DNA from: Mactra quadrangularis
Taxonomy: Eukaryota; Mollusca; Bivalvia; Venerida; Mactridae
Assembly (NCBI GenBank): GCA_025267735.1
Contig: CM046297.1
Location: 30,964,011 to 31,028,010, forward strand
Length of the DNA: 64,000 nucleotides
Direction of reading: 5' to 3'
How positions within the stretch are numbered: position 1 is the stretch's first letter; each line of letters opens with the position of its first letter. Below are positions 11,957-58,600 of this stretch, piece after piece. A program made the translations under genes and the position numbers. The notes beneath the pieces are model-generated. The model saw only the letters and a list, made by a program, of their open reading frames with translations. It did no database searches and was not told the DNA's origin.

Positions 11957-12015
11957 ATAGGCGGATTCAAGGGGGATGGACCCAGCGTACGCCCCCCCCC
12001 TAAAATTGCCCAAGT
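11957..12015 (+). mobile_element. Single end related to the 1668-2411 element
   Basis: CATAGGCGGATTC followed by a G and C-rich stretch and CTAAAATTGCCC matches the reversed right end of the 1668-2411 element. No partner end was found. Confidence 0.4.
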
Positions 12016-12419
12016 TAAGGTTTTTTTCTCTAAAAACCTTCTAATCATTTCTATGTTGTTAGCATAAAATGACCCAAGAGATCACTATGGTATCAATTTC
12101 ACTTCAGTCAACGAAGTACATGTATAGAGTTATATATTTATAATACATCTGAAGCAGTACCAGCATGACCATTAACATAACAGTTTAAAATTTATCAGGG
12201 GATGTCACTCTTTCAAACTTGTCAGTAATGGTGAGTACAGTTACTTCCCTTAGTTCATGATGTCTCAATATAGTGTGTCTGTTAACAATGATGTATTCAT
12301 AGTAACTGATTAACTAACTTAGTTATTCCTCATTACTCTGAGGGCAAGAAAGTTAATCCTAAGTTATACGCTATATTTTGGTTGTGGACCCACCATTTCA
12401 CCTAGAACAATATCAAGAC

Positions 12420-12520
12420 CTTGCTCAAGAAAATTAACAGTGCCTCAAACAGGATTAAACCGAAGACCTTGCCATCATTAAGCATGTTTCCCACCATTGG
12501 ACCTTGACTAGCTCTTCTTA
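12420..12520. repeat. Diverged retroposon-like repeat
   Basis: CTTGCTCAAGAAAATTAACAG followed by ACCATTGGAC matches the sequence flanking the 5.4-kb element (19024-19086 and 24476-24510) and, more weakly, 60333-60400. It appears to be an old dispersed repeat. Confidence 0.5.
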
Positions 12521-13317
12521 CACCATAGACACTGTTTTATTTCTGCAGAGTATTTAATAAACATTAAATTATTAGACAGTAATATACTAGTCTTTGGTTT
12601 ATACATGTAAGTGAAATTTAAACTAGTAGATCTACACTCTTCACATCTTAAAGTTCTCATTATTTCCTAGAGCAACAAACTGAATACTGACTTAACTTCT
12701 AAGGACTTATAGACCAGGAAGTAAAACATAATTAGGTCATTCATTGTTAGAACTTGTTCAGATATCAAGTTAGGTTACATGAGAATAAACCACAAATTGT
12801 GGATTTAGCACTAAATGGTTGTTACTCACTCTTTTCTTATATTGAGTTACTACCATTTTGCGCTTAACCCACGAAATTTGTCACTGATTACAATCTGTGA
12901 TATAAAACATGAGGAAACATAAATGTTTACAAAATACAACAACCCTCAGTAGTCTCATACAGGGCCATACAAACATTGCTATCATAGAAATATATGATAA
13001 AACAATTTTCTTACATAAATATTTCAAATCAGAGAATAAAACCAATATTTGACATCATCTATGAAGTGGGTTTACTAACAGCCGTGTCTACAAGTACCTG
13101 TATAAGACTAGTGAATGTTGTAGATATATACCCATATTACTAAATTTCTATAGAAACAACAAGACAACTATTAAACTGTACTAGTTTTTATTCACATAAC
13201 AATTTCTTTTCCATTTTTCACAATGGTCAATTATTTTAAATATACAGTTATATCATAAAACAATATCTAAACAAACATCAGAAAAAATAGTGAAGTTTGT
13301 TCACAAAAGCTCTCTTA

Positions 13318-13480
13318 GTTCATATTCAACCAATCATTCAAACTCTGGCAGTAAGTTTATTCATCCAATCAAAATTTGGCAGACTTGTTTCTTATCCAAT
13401 CAAATTCTAGCAGAATTTAAATTTTTCCAATCACAATTTGACAGATTTTTTCCTCATTCAATCAAATTTCCTTTACTTCA
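13318..13480 (+). repeat. Degenerate repeat with CCAATCA motifs
   Basis: CCAATCA or TCAATCA recurs about every 31-36 bp (near 13330, 13366, 13396, 13428 and 13459), each followed by a CAGA-like stretch. It makes an open frame on + with no domain; I treat it as a decayed minisatellite. Confidence 0.5.
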
Positions 13481-13617
13481 GACAAAATACTATCAGAATC
13501 TATTCAACATGTCAACTTTTGAAACAATATCGCTAACAAACCAAGTCCATCCAATCAAATTCATTCATTCCTTCAATTTGACCAATCAAAATGAATCTTG
13601 TAAACTGAATTGATTCA

Positions 13618-16217
13618 GATATAATGACATTAATGTACAGATTCAAATATTCATGTAGCAATTTTTATGTACAAGCAAATAATTAAAACAAGAGATAAAG
13701 AAATAGCCAGGGGACTCAACAAATAACTAAAGAGAGGGTTTAACAATGCTGGACTGGGTAAGCACCAACAACTCAACAAATACTAGGTGGGGTAAATATA
13801 TGAGAGAAACAAAAGTGCAAGGGGTAAGTATTAACATAACAATTTATATGTAGAATTTACACTGTGAACAATACTAAATCTACCCTATCATAATACATAG
13901 AGGATATTTATTTATTTTCGTGTAAGATCAATTGAAATAAAAAGGTCTTACACCAAAATAAACAAATTTTCTGGTTATTATATGCATGAACTTGCATTAT
14001 TTATTGTCAAAGTCTGGTATGCTTTCAGAACGGCACATTCAAACAGTGAAAATAACAACTTTATTTTCATTGATTCTTATTTTACTGGTAAATCCCGGAA
14101 TTCCACTGCAAATCATTTAATAAGGCAAAAATATTTGTAACTAACACTGACAAATATAACTGTGGTAAAATTGAAAACATGATACAATAATAACTAATTA
14201 AAAGTTCATGTTTCAATTTGTAAAATTTAAGTTGATATATCCCAAACAAAGTTTACTTTTGTTCTCCAGTAGATCAAATATAATACTATCAGAATTTTTC
14301 TCAAAAAGTAGAAGTACTTGAATTGAATCTTGAATCCAAATTTCTCAGTGTTACATGCTTAAACTTGCTTATTACTTCAGAGGCATAAAAGAAAAAATAT
14401 CAAGACTTAGTTTAAAGTCAAAACATGCAAATAATGGACTTTTAAGTAAATGAAACAGACAGACTTTGAGTCGGGCTTTATTTCCAATTCCTTACAAATA
14501 AAGCTGTGAACACAAAACAACAAATAAATGCTGTACCCTTAATATATCAACAAAATATTACATATATATCATATAATAATGTAAAAAAACAACAGAAATG
14601 TTATCATACAGAATATTTTGGCAAGAACTAATATACAAGAAATTACCCAATTATATTTGAAAAAACTTGTTTACAAAGAGAGATAATTCTTTGTGATATA
14701 CATGCAATATAGTATACAATACAAAATTTCAAATCAAGTTATCTTCCTTTAATGATGTAATTGAAATACATTACACATGTATAACAGCTTGCTAACATTG
14801 ACCAGACAAGGTTTACAATGTATATAAAACTTGCTTCACTTATCCCACTATAGCAAACTGCTATATATTATTAAAATTGTACTCCATGCCTTAAGTCAAA
14901 TAGCAAAGCTGCACATTTATGCACTGTTTAAGAAATTACAAAATGTTGAAACAATAGATAATAGCAGTTATTGATTTCAGTTTGAGAAAAATATGCAGCT
15001 CGTCTAAGCTGAAAGACTCTTGCCTCTTGTCCGACTTGCTTAGAAGGTAAAACACTGTAATAGTTACTAAAACCTGAACTAACCAATTAGCTCATGGACT
15101 CCCTACCCATGTATGGAATAATTCTGAAATTAATTCATGTAAGTATAAACTTGATCAAACAATTTGATAACAGAAATGTTTCAACTTTGATAGAGACAGA
15201 CTTATAAAATATGAAAACAATATTATCTAAGTAAGAAAGTCTTAACAACATTAGAAAATTGTAGAATTGAATTTGTAGTATCAATATGACAGTCTAATAT
15301 TATTATGAAGGTATTTTATTGTATTTATAGATATTTCAATAACTAAATTTCAGAAACTGTGGCAGACAATACAATAAATAGTAGTCTACCTATCAAGATA
15401 TTTCCAAAAAAACATTCACATCTCACTGTATCAGACATGAATCTACTTGGTTTTACATCCCTGACCAGTAATAAGTAAAACACACCCTGACTCCCCCCCC
15501 CCTGGTACTGTCCTAGTATGGATGCAACCTTTCTTTTATAATACTGTTAGATAGATACATTATCAAAAGTAATAGTTATATAACAAACCAATACAAAATA
15601 TAGAGAGAACATTTACATAGAATATTGTATTGTATTATAATATTGTTTCAGAAACTGACATTGATTTATCAATTAAAATTCTTCGGTATTACGGCACAAT
15701 ACAGAGTACATTACTATAATGAGCAATCTAAAAAATCTATCAAAAAGTCATAAAGTAAACAATGGCAAATTTTGTATTCCATACTTCTGAAAAAGTAACA
15801 GAAACATATTTTAAAGTTTTTTTCAGTTTTCATTTCACATTTTATGTATCATTTTCACATTCTGTCCAACATTTTTTCAAGTTTTCACATTTTTTAATGT
15901 TCACATTTTTTTCTTCATACATTTTCATTAATGTTTCAACATTTTCACATTTTCTTTAACTCTATTTAACATTTTTACTATTTTCACATTTTTCACATTT
16001 TTATTCTATTCACATTTTTACCGCAAAATAATAACTTGAATACATTTATTCCACAATGACTTAGTTTTCACATTTTTATGCAAATTCAGTCTCGCTCATT
16101 TAACAAAAAACAAGCTTCTCCATCATGCAGATCTCATTTTTCTTCTAAATATCAATCACCCGTGTTACACTGATTTATCATAAAAACAAGCACCCAGACG
16201 AACAACATCACTGATCA
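13618..16217 (-). other. Downstream of UBE2E: possible 3' UTR, repeat-like AT-rich DNA
   Basis: No coding potential is seen. Several minus-strand AATAAA sites occur (TTTATT on +), so the 3' UTR end cannot be fixed. A poor-complexity block at 15828-16070 repeats TTTTCACATTTT. A strong hairpin lies at 13907-13966 and a C run at 15494-15502. Confidence 0.4.
13907..13966. other. Strong hairpin downstream of UBE2E
   Basis: Two 23-nt arms (13907-13929 and 13944-13966) pair with three mismatches around a 14-nt loop; the core is GTGTAAGA. If the UBE2E transcript reaches this far, the hairpin would lie in its 3' UTR. Otherwise it may be a small inverted-repeat element. Confidence 0.6.
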
Positions 16218-49986
<33,769 letters not shown>

Positions 49987-50020
49987 TTTTCCCTGTTCCG
50001 AGAATTTAGGCTAAACTTTC

Positions 50021-50034
50021 CCTAAATGATGAAA
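50021..50034 (-). promoter_or_regulatory. UBE2E: Possible splice acceptor in the UBE2E 5' UTR
   Basis: The minus strand reads TTTCATCATTTAG/GGAAAG 35 bp upstream of the ATG. A possible matching donor, GAAAG/GTAAAC, lies near 50448-50455. If both are used, a 5' untranslated exon lies upstream of 50455. Not proven. Confidence 0.35.
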
Positions 50035-50459
50035 GTAAACTTATAAGTATCATGTCATAAAATAAATGTTAATGATTAATGAATTTATCAAATATTTAGA
50101 TTACAAAATTAGATCACCCCAGATAGACATACACGATATTTAACACTACAAAATCAATATCAAAATATGTCTAAATTTTTACAACAACAAAAATAAGTAA
50201 TAACTTAACACTGAAAGTAAATATTCATAAATTAATAGCTTTTGACATGAAATAAACACAGATTTTTCTCACTAAAAATCACGTTACGGTTTCAACATGA
50301 ACCGGTCTTTAGCCAGTCTATCTACGAAGCGAGTGTTATATCTCCTTTTAACAAAGAGGTTCATTACAAAGACCGATTTTGTGTCCTAATTAAACAATAT
50401 TTTTCCAAACTGTTCAGCTGAAATATAAATGACATGTTTACCTTTCAGAAAATGTAAAA

Positions 50460-53020
50460 ACCTCAAAGAATTTATCCAATAAAACGCTAAGAAAACACTT
50501 CAAATATAGCACAATTTTCCTTAATGTACCAAGACGTGCACTTTTTCTTTAAAGCTATTACATTTTCCTCCCTCGTTAAATCCCGTGTTATGAGAACGAG
50601 AAAAATACAACTTGTAAATCATAAATTGAAAATATTTACCGAAATGACGCAAAATTTGATTTGTATCCTATTTGTATATTCCAAAACACTGGAGAAAAAT
50701 CGCACAAATGAAAAGTATTTTGTGTTTAGATTTATCGACTCGTTACGGGGGAGTAAATTCTAAGTGTCATAATCCATCGAGATCATTAGACCATGTGCGT
50801 TTTTGCTCTGGGGGTGTGCCGTGCACCCTCATCTTTACTAGATGATGAAATGAGGCCATGTACTGATCGCTGATATGAGGTCATGATTCATTATAAGCGT
50901 TTTTTTCTGTCAAATAATTAATAGATAAATATTAATAACTTTTTGACAGTATGCACAACTGATAAAAATCTCTGCTCGATTCTTTACAGATAAAAACTCG
51001 ATAATCTTGAAAACGATAATTAATTATCGAAATAGATCTATACATCTTAGCGCTTACTTGAACACATGAACTCTAATTTTTAATTCTACTGAGACCGCAT
51101 TTACCAAAATCTAATTATCGCACGCGAATTTTGGAAGAATTCATTCGCATGTCGGTCGAGAGATTTAATTAAAGATGAGAAATGTACATGCATAAAAATG
51201 TGTCTCGCATTTAAGTTTTATCTATTTAAGACTATAATATCTAATGTTATAAATTAATTTGATCAATAAATAAGTAAATAAATGTTAAAAATAAATTTGA
51301 AATAATTAAGACTAGATCTACAGCATATTTTTACAGTATTTTTTAATTTTATAGAACTATTAATACGTAATGACATATGCATGTATATAGATACAATTTA
51401 TGATAATACACCTATATAATTTATAAATAAATATTTATTAAAAAAAATTAACTTAATTAATAATTACTATAATATAATAAACTTGCCAGTTTGTGAATTA
51501 AATGAATTCAATTAATATCTGCATCATTGCACATTTAACACCCAGCTGCTATGGATTGACTAAGTAATGAACATTTCCCTTTTTATGAATATTTTGCTTC
51601 TCTTGTCTTACGATGCTTTTCATCGTTAGATCTTTTTGTTATGTGATCCCGACTGAGTTCACAAAGAAAAGTTTGACTTCATCTTCATTAACATTGATTG
51701 AGTCATTCGTGTGCTGGTTACCTTTAAACAAAAATGTTCTTGGAGAAACCTTTCTGTTTGACTTTACTCAGTCAATTCAAAATCAAACCGTATTTAAAAC
51801 ACCCCATTTAAAACACTAAAAAACTATATTCCTAATAGCCCTATTATGGCACCATATTTATAATCTGATTTTAATAAGAATGGACTTCACTGGTGACGTA
51901 AACCCAGTATCTTCTCATAGGAATTCAATTTTCAGTAAAATGAACATTGTGTACATGTTATACTGTATTAGTGTGATAGTAAAACTTATGTTTTATCTAC
52001 TGTTGGACTATTATATAAATCACCAGCGATAACTTATCACCTGATAGCCAAGCTTATTGAAGGTATGATGAGATGTTTAGTGTAATAGACATACATAGGT
52101 CGTATAGGGAAGATTAAAATATGACTACAAATAATGTTATTATTACGTCATTATTTTATATTAACTAGATAAATACACTTAATCTTATTTTTATGTAACT
52201 CTCAAAATACTGTAACAAATACTGCTTGAAATTTTGATGAACGATGTATACATGTATATTGTAAACTGATTGTATACGTATAAAAATCTTGACCAAGTGA
52301 CCGAACCAAACACACACGGAGCTTTCTTTCTTAACTAGATATGTATATGATGAGAGACTTTACAACTGACCACTTAAATACATTTACTATTAATTTCATA
52401 GAGATATCCCTATGAGTTATAAACCTATCACACTAAGACAAGAATCGTTAAAATATGTATTCCAATAATATATTTCTATCACTTTAATTAACGCTATGGG
52501 CTCTCATTAGAATGAATAAAAATAATGTATCTTTCAAAGAGATAGCCCTTTACATGTAATACATGTAAAGGACTATATTCACTGTAAGAAATAGAGTTCC
52601 AAATCTCTCCTTCTAAGAGATATGCAATTATACATCCCGACACATAAAAAGAAGCACTATTTGAATGAAATCTGTACAAGGAACACACTTAGCAATAAAT
52701 TTACAAGAGACAACTACAATGTAATTAGATCTATAGTGAAGTGCTAACAGTTTTGATTATTGAGAGAGCAATTTAACTTTTGTAAAAAAGCTAGCTTATT
52801 CCCGAATAATTCCTGCAATAGCGACAACAAGGAGATTAGTCAACATAATGGATCAACTATTATTGTTTCTGTCGCACATTGAAATGCTCACAGCTACGAA
52901 GAGATATCTTCCCAAGCTCAAGAGGGAGCAGTCTTTCGTAGATTTGTATTTCCGTTTAGGACCAAGCACTTTTAGTGTAAGAGCTATCTTACACACACTG
53001 CTCCCTTCTTTATGAATATA
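50460..53020. other. Upstream of UBE2E, AT-rich, no gene seen
   Basis: No coding region can be supported. CpG-bearing stretches near 50730-50830 and 51110-51160 may mark the UBE2E promoter, but this is a guess. A perfect palindrome lies at 52547-52571. Inverted words GAGGGAGCAGT and ACTGCTCCCTT lie near 52923 and 53000. Confidence 0.35.
52547..52571. other. Perfect 25-bp palindrome
   Basis: CCTTTACATGTA, one A, then TACATGTAAAGG. The twelve-base arms match fully, and TAG and CTA extend the symmetry outside after one mismatch each. Confidence 0.85.
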
Positions 53021-53128
53021 CTTACTTACTTACTTAGTCCTCTTCACTCCGGTTTGGAGCATAGGGCCTCTACCACAGTCCTCCATCTGTTTCGGTCTGT
53101 TGCCCGGGCTTTGACCTCTCCCCTTTAT
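53021..53128 (+). repeat. Retroposon-like fragment with ACTT microsatellite
   Basis: A run of TACTTACTTACTTAC precedes CACTCCGGTTTGGAGCATAG and GGCCTCTACCACAGTCCTCC. The layout suggests a reversed LINE or SINE 3' end with a short tandem tail. The family was not identified. Confidence 0.4.
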
Positions 53129-53282
53129 GAATATATATATTTTTTATTACAACAAGCTCTTTTTTTATATAAAGATCGCTATTTGCTTGTCATAAGAGAT
53201 ATATGTTAATTTGTAACGATATCTCATTAATTTTGGAGATGTCACTATTTAACACATGTTTCATGAAGTAAAACGTGTCACC

Positions 53283-53491
53283 ATAGTGAGGTAACGTGAA
53301 ATAGTGAGGTAACGTGACGTAGTGAGGAAACGTGACGTAGTGAGGTAACGTGAAGTAGTGAGGTAACGTGACGTAGTGAGGTAACGTGAAGTAGTGAGGT
53401 AACGTGAAGTAGTGAGGTAACGTGACGTAGTGAGGAAACGTGACGTAGTGAGGTAACGTGACGTAGTGAGGTAATGTGACGTAATGAGGTG
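53283..53491 (+). repeat. 18-bp minisatellite
   Basis: About 11.5 copies of GTAGTGAGGTAACGTGAC with variants GTGAAGTA, GTGACGTA and GAGGAAAC. Since 18 is a multiple of three, open frames run through it on the minus strand in two phases; they are by-products of the repeat. Confidence 0.96.
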
Positions 53492-53649
53492 AATCATGGT
53501 ATGAATGCCAGAAAAGATCCCTAATCAAGTGTAACCAATGATGTAAATCAATTTAGAGGATAAAAAACTAAAATTGCATCGAGTTTCTGTATGTACAACT
53601 CATAAGTAGGCAACAACATGTTAACGAAATGTTTTGGTGATACAAATTA

Positions 53650-53795
53650 GTTTCACTGTTAGGAGCATGAAGATCATAATGGCCTTAATCATGATAAGGA
53701 CTATGTCTTCTCTAGTTAAACATTTGGGAATTCGTGAAACACCAATAATTGTGCAATATCGGAGGTGGTCTATAAAGCGGCACTTTACTGTATAT
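53650..53795. mobile_element. Relative of the 11454-11599 MITE
   Basis: It shares TAGGAGCAT near the start and GGTGGTCT with TATAAAG and TTTACTGTA near the end. The left terminus is degraded. Confidence 0.4.
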
Positions 53796-54404
53796 TCATC
53801 AGTCTATAGTATATAGACATATAATATATAACAGTCGTTTGTTCACATCATTTACCAACACATAGACCATGTTCGTGTGAAAGTATCGCCACATTAAACA
53901 CTACGAAGTTCACATGGTTATTTAATACTAGTATCAACTTATATTTGATACCAGCTTGTATTAATATGATAGCTTATTTCATACTCCGCAAAAACCTAAC
54001 AGTATTCAGGTGTTATATAACTTTAATATTTTGATACGATATCAAAATATACTTTGATGCAAGGAAGACTTAGAAAACGATACAACATGCAATATGCTTG
54101 CAATGATATAATCTCCTTTATGATTGGCTATTATCTGGGTTCGTATACAGTAAAACTTATACTCAAAATCAACTATTGGTGGCTTTCCTCTGTGCTTTGA
54201 AATCAATCTGTAGTCATTCTTATAGATCATAGTCGAATACTAGACGGAGGGGTTTAACTCAAAATGTAACTGCCAGTTAAAGAATGTCTCCTGAGTAAAA
54301 ATCTAATTGAGATGATATTGAATATTATAATAGTGCAATTCATCAACAATATTATCTCAAATTCATTTATTACATAGAATATTTGCTTAACTTCTAGTGT
54401 CTAC

Positions 54405-54465
54405 ATTTTGTAAATGCCAGTCCAACGTCGTAACCACTCAGCCACATCCTCTTACGGTGACCGCG
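54405..54465 (-). repeat. tRNA-like SINE remnant
   Basis: On the minus strand GGATGTGGCTGAGTGGTTAC and GACGTTGGACTGGCATTTAC look like the A-box half of a tRNA-derived head. No B box or tail was found. Confidence 0.4.
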
Positions 54466-55498
54466 AAATCGAAGTTTTCCTATAACCAAGCTATAGCCGG
54501 TTTGTTACGGAAGATACCAAGTCGTTCCGAATTACCATCAATAAGTCGTACTTGTTGTTTAACTTATCTTGCATCAAAAACTTCTTTTCTCCGGTTAACT
54601 CAAGAGAAAATTCATTTGCACCTACAGTGTAGAGTTGTGATTTATTATCACTTGTACCAACCTCACACCACTGAGTCTAAACTTGGACATTTCTCACCTG
54701 TAACACTACTGGTTTTATAAACATCTACTTCTATTTCATATATCTACAGTAATATTTTATACTGTCATACTTGACCAGTCTCTTACAGTGTGCATTATAT
54801 ATAAAAGATAAATGAAAGCAATATAGTGGTTCTTTAAATAGAACTGAACGGTTATCAGTAATCCTGAAAATAACAGATGGTTTGAAGTTAAATATATTAT
54901 AAAAATAATTCCTAAACATGGGGATGATCATTTTAAGACGAAAAAAATTTGAACGTTGATTTAGATCAAAGTTTGTTTCAAACACATAGTATCACTTTGT
55001 TAATCATATACATTGTATTTCAATTATACTTTAGTAAGTTTTTCATCCAAAAACTTACCTCTTTCTTTCCTGAAGCAAGACATTTTATTATAAATGTTTA
55101 GTATTGGGAGATTGAGAACAGAGATTGAGGGTGATATAATATATGAGATGTAAGGACTTACATTATATGAGTATAAACATCTATAAAACTGTTCCAGACA
55201 CTTCAAACAATCCTGGAAACATATTCTATCATTCTGTGAGGACTAAGTGGGTACTGTACACTGTGACACGGCTCCATTACATCTTTAGAATTTACTTTCA
55301 AGTATAAAGAGGAGATATCCTAAGAATACAGTCTAACGCTACACTTTACACAAGACAAAAGCAACACCAATTTGCAATGAGCAGACGGCGACCATAGACA
55401 GGACGACGTGAGTTTATTCTACATACAATTTATGAAACATGCATAACATTTATATCATACAAAGAAGGTTTTGAGTTTATACATTTAGCACCTTGTTT

Positions 55499-55554
55499 GA
55501 TACAATACAATACAATACAATACAATACAATACAATACAATACAATACAATACA
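55499..55554 (+). repeat. (TACAA)n microsatellite
   Basis: Eleven perfect copies of TACAA. Confidence 0.97.
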
Positions 55555-55619
55555 CAGGCAACGTTGATGAAATGATGCAGTTGCGATTCGACTCGCCCAG
55601 GAAAAACCAGAGATAGAAC

Positions 55620-58600
55620 ATATTGCTCGTTGCTCTGGAAACCTGTGTCCATTTGTCAGGTGTCGTATCGCGAAATGTTGGACCTCATTTGCTTTGCATT
55701 GCCTAAATCAGATGTAAATGCATAGTTATGTACACAATAATCACATCCAATCATCTACTTGTCAAAAAACGACAAATCTATACATATTACATTTCTTATA
55801 AACACTACTAGATCTGCCAGCTTCACAATAACATTAAAACTAAACTGTTTGACAATAGTTTTAGTTAACATTACTTTTACCGATCTTAACAAAATTCAAA
55901 CTAAACGTGGAAACAAAGTATGCAAATGAAGTGGATACATTTTCACAGTGCTTATCAGTCATATAATGTGTCCCCATTGACAAAAACTTCCTATATGAAA
56001 ACGGAACTAAAATTAGACTTGTAGTCCTGTCCAGTGCGTCCGCTAGAATGACCAATTCTTTACACAACACTGTATTCATAACAAAACCCCACGAAAATCT
56101 CGTGATCATCAAATATTAACTAAATTCACCCTGTAGAATCCGTTACGCGTAGACAAATATTTCACGCTATTCGTTGAAACGCGTGAAATTAATATTCTTC
56201 TGGGTATATTATAACCGGCACACACGCACTAATATTTTCAAAAAGACACTTAAAAATCAAGCTTTTTATATTAGGAGACGTTTCAGAAACTTGCAGTTTT
56301 CTGCGGGTCAAACAAATACATTTTTCGGGGTTTGAATTGCAAAGAAGCCAATTTTAAATCTCTCAGGAATCGCCATTGTGTAAAGCTTGGATTTTTTACT
56401 GACTGTGAGTTTGTATGAATCATATAATTTTAATAGTGGTCTGTAATTAGTAAAGGGAGATAACTCTGTATCGGTATACTGTTAGTCAATATTGAGTTAC
56501 CACCCTTTAAAACTGTACTAAAATGTTTACCAACTAATCTATATTACCAATCTCAATCAATTAGTTTCTGTTAACTATCGAATTTTAACAATCGAACATC
56601 TAACTTTTATTGAAGTACATTACACTTACTTAAATCTTGAACTAATTGGTTCTGTGTTGCAGGAATGTCAATCTAGTCTTCAATTTGATGGTCGTGGCTT
56701 TTTAATCATTAAAAACTGTAAAATCTCGATTTTAATATTTTATATGGTAGTGTTTCTGTCCGTAAAAATAATATATCTCATTTTGCCATGACTAAGGGGA
56801 GGTAATACATATAAACAGTCTGCTACAACATTAGTGATTGTCTCCCTTGTAATGTAATATTTGCGACCAATATCAATTTTGCTTATCTTGGTAGGTAATA
56901 CAAATGTATTTATGTATTTACATACAGTTGTAACTGAGGATTTTTGTGGACGTTTTTGTTATGTATCTTTTATAAACAGTGTTAGTGACAAGTAACGGTA
57001 CGCATACTTGAGATTTATACCTGGGGTGGGTCTTATCAATAGTACTGATCGTAAGAGCGGTCGTACCTTAAGTCCGCTATTTACGACTTTCCCTTCGACC
57101 GACGTGCGAATCCGTTTGATCAACATGGCTTCAACAGCTCGGTCTTATTCAAGGCTTTAAGCGGTCGTAAGGCTTATCACACAACTGTCAAAATTGTCTG
57201 CAACTATTGTAGGGCATAGAACTTTGTTTGCAGAATTTCTCGTTGAGGGATTTATAATCGTAGAGAGAAATATTGAAAGAATGAGAAATTCTCCAATGTA
57301 TTTCAAACATTTTGGTTCATGAGTTTATCTAATATATACACTAACAAAGGTTAATCCAAAGGGAATTATGAACGCTCGGTTTAAAGTTCGTTTCCATGAG
57401 CATGTTCAACCAACTTAACAATCTTGTACGATAACCTCTGCTCACAGAAATTAACATTAAGCAGATGCCTTTCTTTACTATAACATATAGTATGTTATTA
57501 CATATTACATTGTATACATAATAGCTTGTAAATCTTCAACTACAATGTACATGTATCGTGGAAGCAATGATGAAGCATATATTATATGGTCTCCAATAGG
57601 TCATATAACAAAACTCTCTAAACTCAAAATTTCGGACGTATGTCATAATTTATCCTGAGTTAAAGACACAATTTTGAAGACAGAACACTATACCCCTATA
57701 GCCCTGACTAAACCAATAGTGCATTCATTTTATAATACGTTTACAATAGTGTGTATTTCATTTTTTTATTCAATAACAACGACTCTTAGAATATAATGTT
57801 TTGTTCAAATATTATAGTTTCATGGATTTTTAAAGTTTTAGTCAATAGGTAAACTAATGAATCGGCCATTTTTGTGAACGGAGGGATTTAAAAAGATCAC
57901 ATTTTAAAATACAGGATTAAAAGTCATTCAATATGAATCATTTAAATCCACAATACAAAACAGAAACCTTTTGCACTTAATTGTACAAATCACGTTATGT
58001 TTCCATTGAATTACTGAGGGCTAATGGAATTAAGTTTCGTTATTATATATGAAGGCGGTAAAATATCTAAACAAATTATATTGTTAATTGAATTAAAATA
58101 AAATAATTATGTGGGCTGTTACTTTAGACCCTACCTTATACAACTAGCTCATTGTAACATGTATTATGTCATATTATTAATGTTTAATCGAATTAATTGA
58201 ATTAATAATTTTGGCAACTTTGTAGACATGTAGGTTTGTAATTGAAGCCAAGCTTCGATGTCTTACCTCTAGGTCACAGGAACATCTTTGGTCAGGTTAG
58301 AAGATTCTTGTTAGTCAAATACATCAGGACAAATAAATTTTGGCAAATATTTGTTACAATACAGTATATAAGAGTGTAGATTTGGAGCTAATATTTACCT
58401 GTAAGCATCTGGCCCATGTCAGGGTGAACTGGAAGTTTTGGTATGACGAGTATAACAGTCTCATTCATTATCAATATAACCACACAAAGGGCGATCATTG
58501 ACCCGATAGTGTAAAAACTTGCATGTATTATTGTTGAATGATTTGTGTTCCTACGTAAAATATATAAATGAATCAGTCAGACAATATATGAATTGACCTT

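Noticed and set aside
13290..13613. 107-codon + strand frame
   Set aside because: Low-complexity repeat with CCAATCA motifs; no domain, no splice context.
53190..53528. 112- and 78-codon minus-strand frames
   Set aside because: Both arise from the 18-bp repeat, whose length is a multiple of three; the products are simple LPHYVT or LTTSRY repeats.
54397..54720. 107-codon + strand frame
   Set aside because: It begins in a tRNA-like remnant and shows no recognisable domain.
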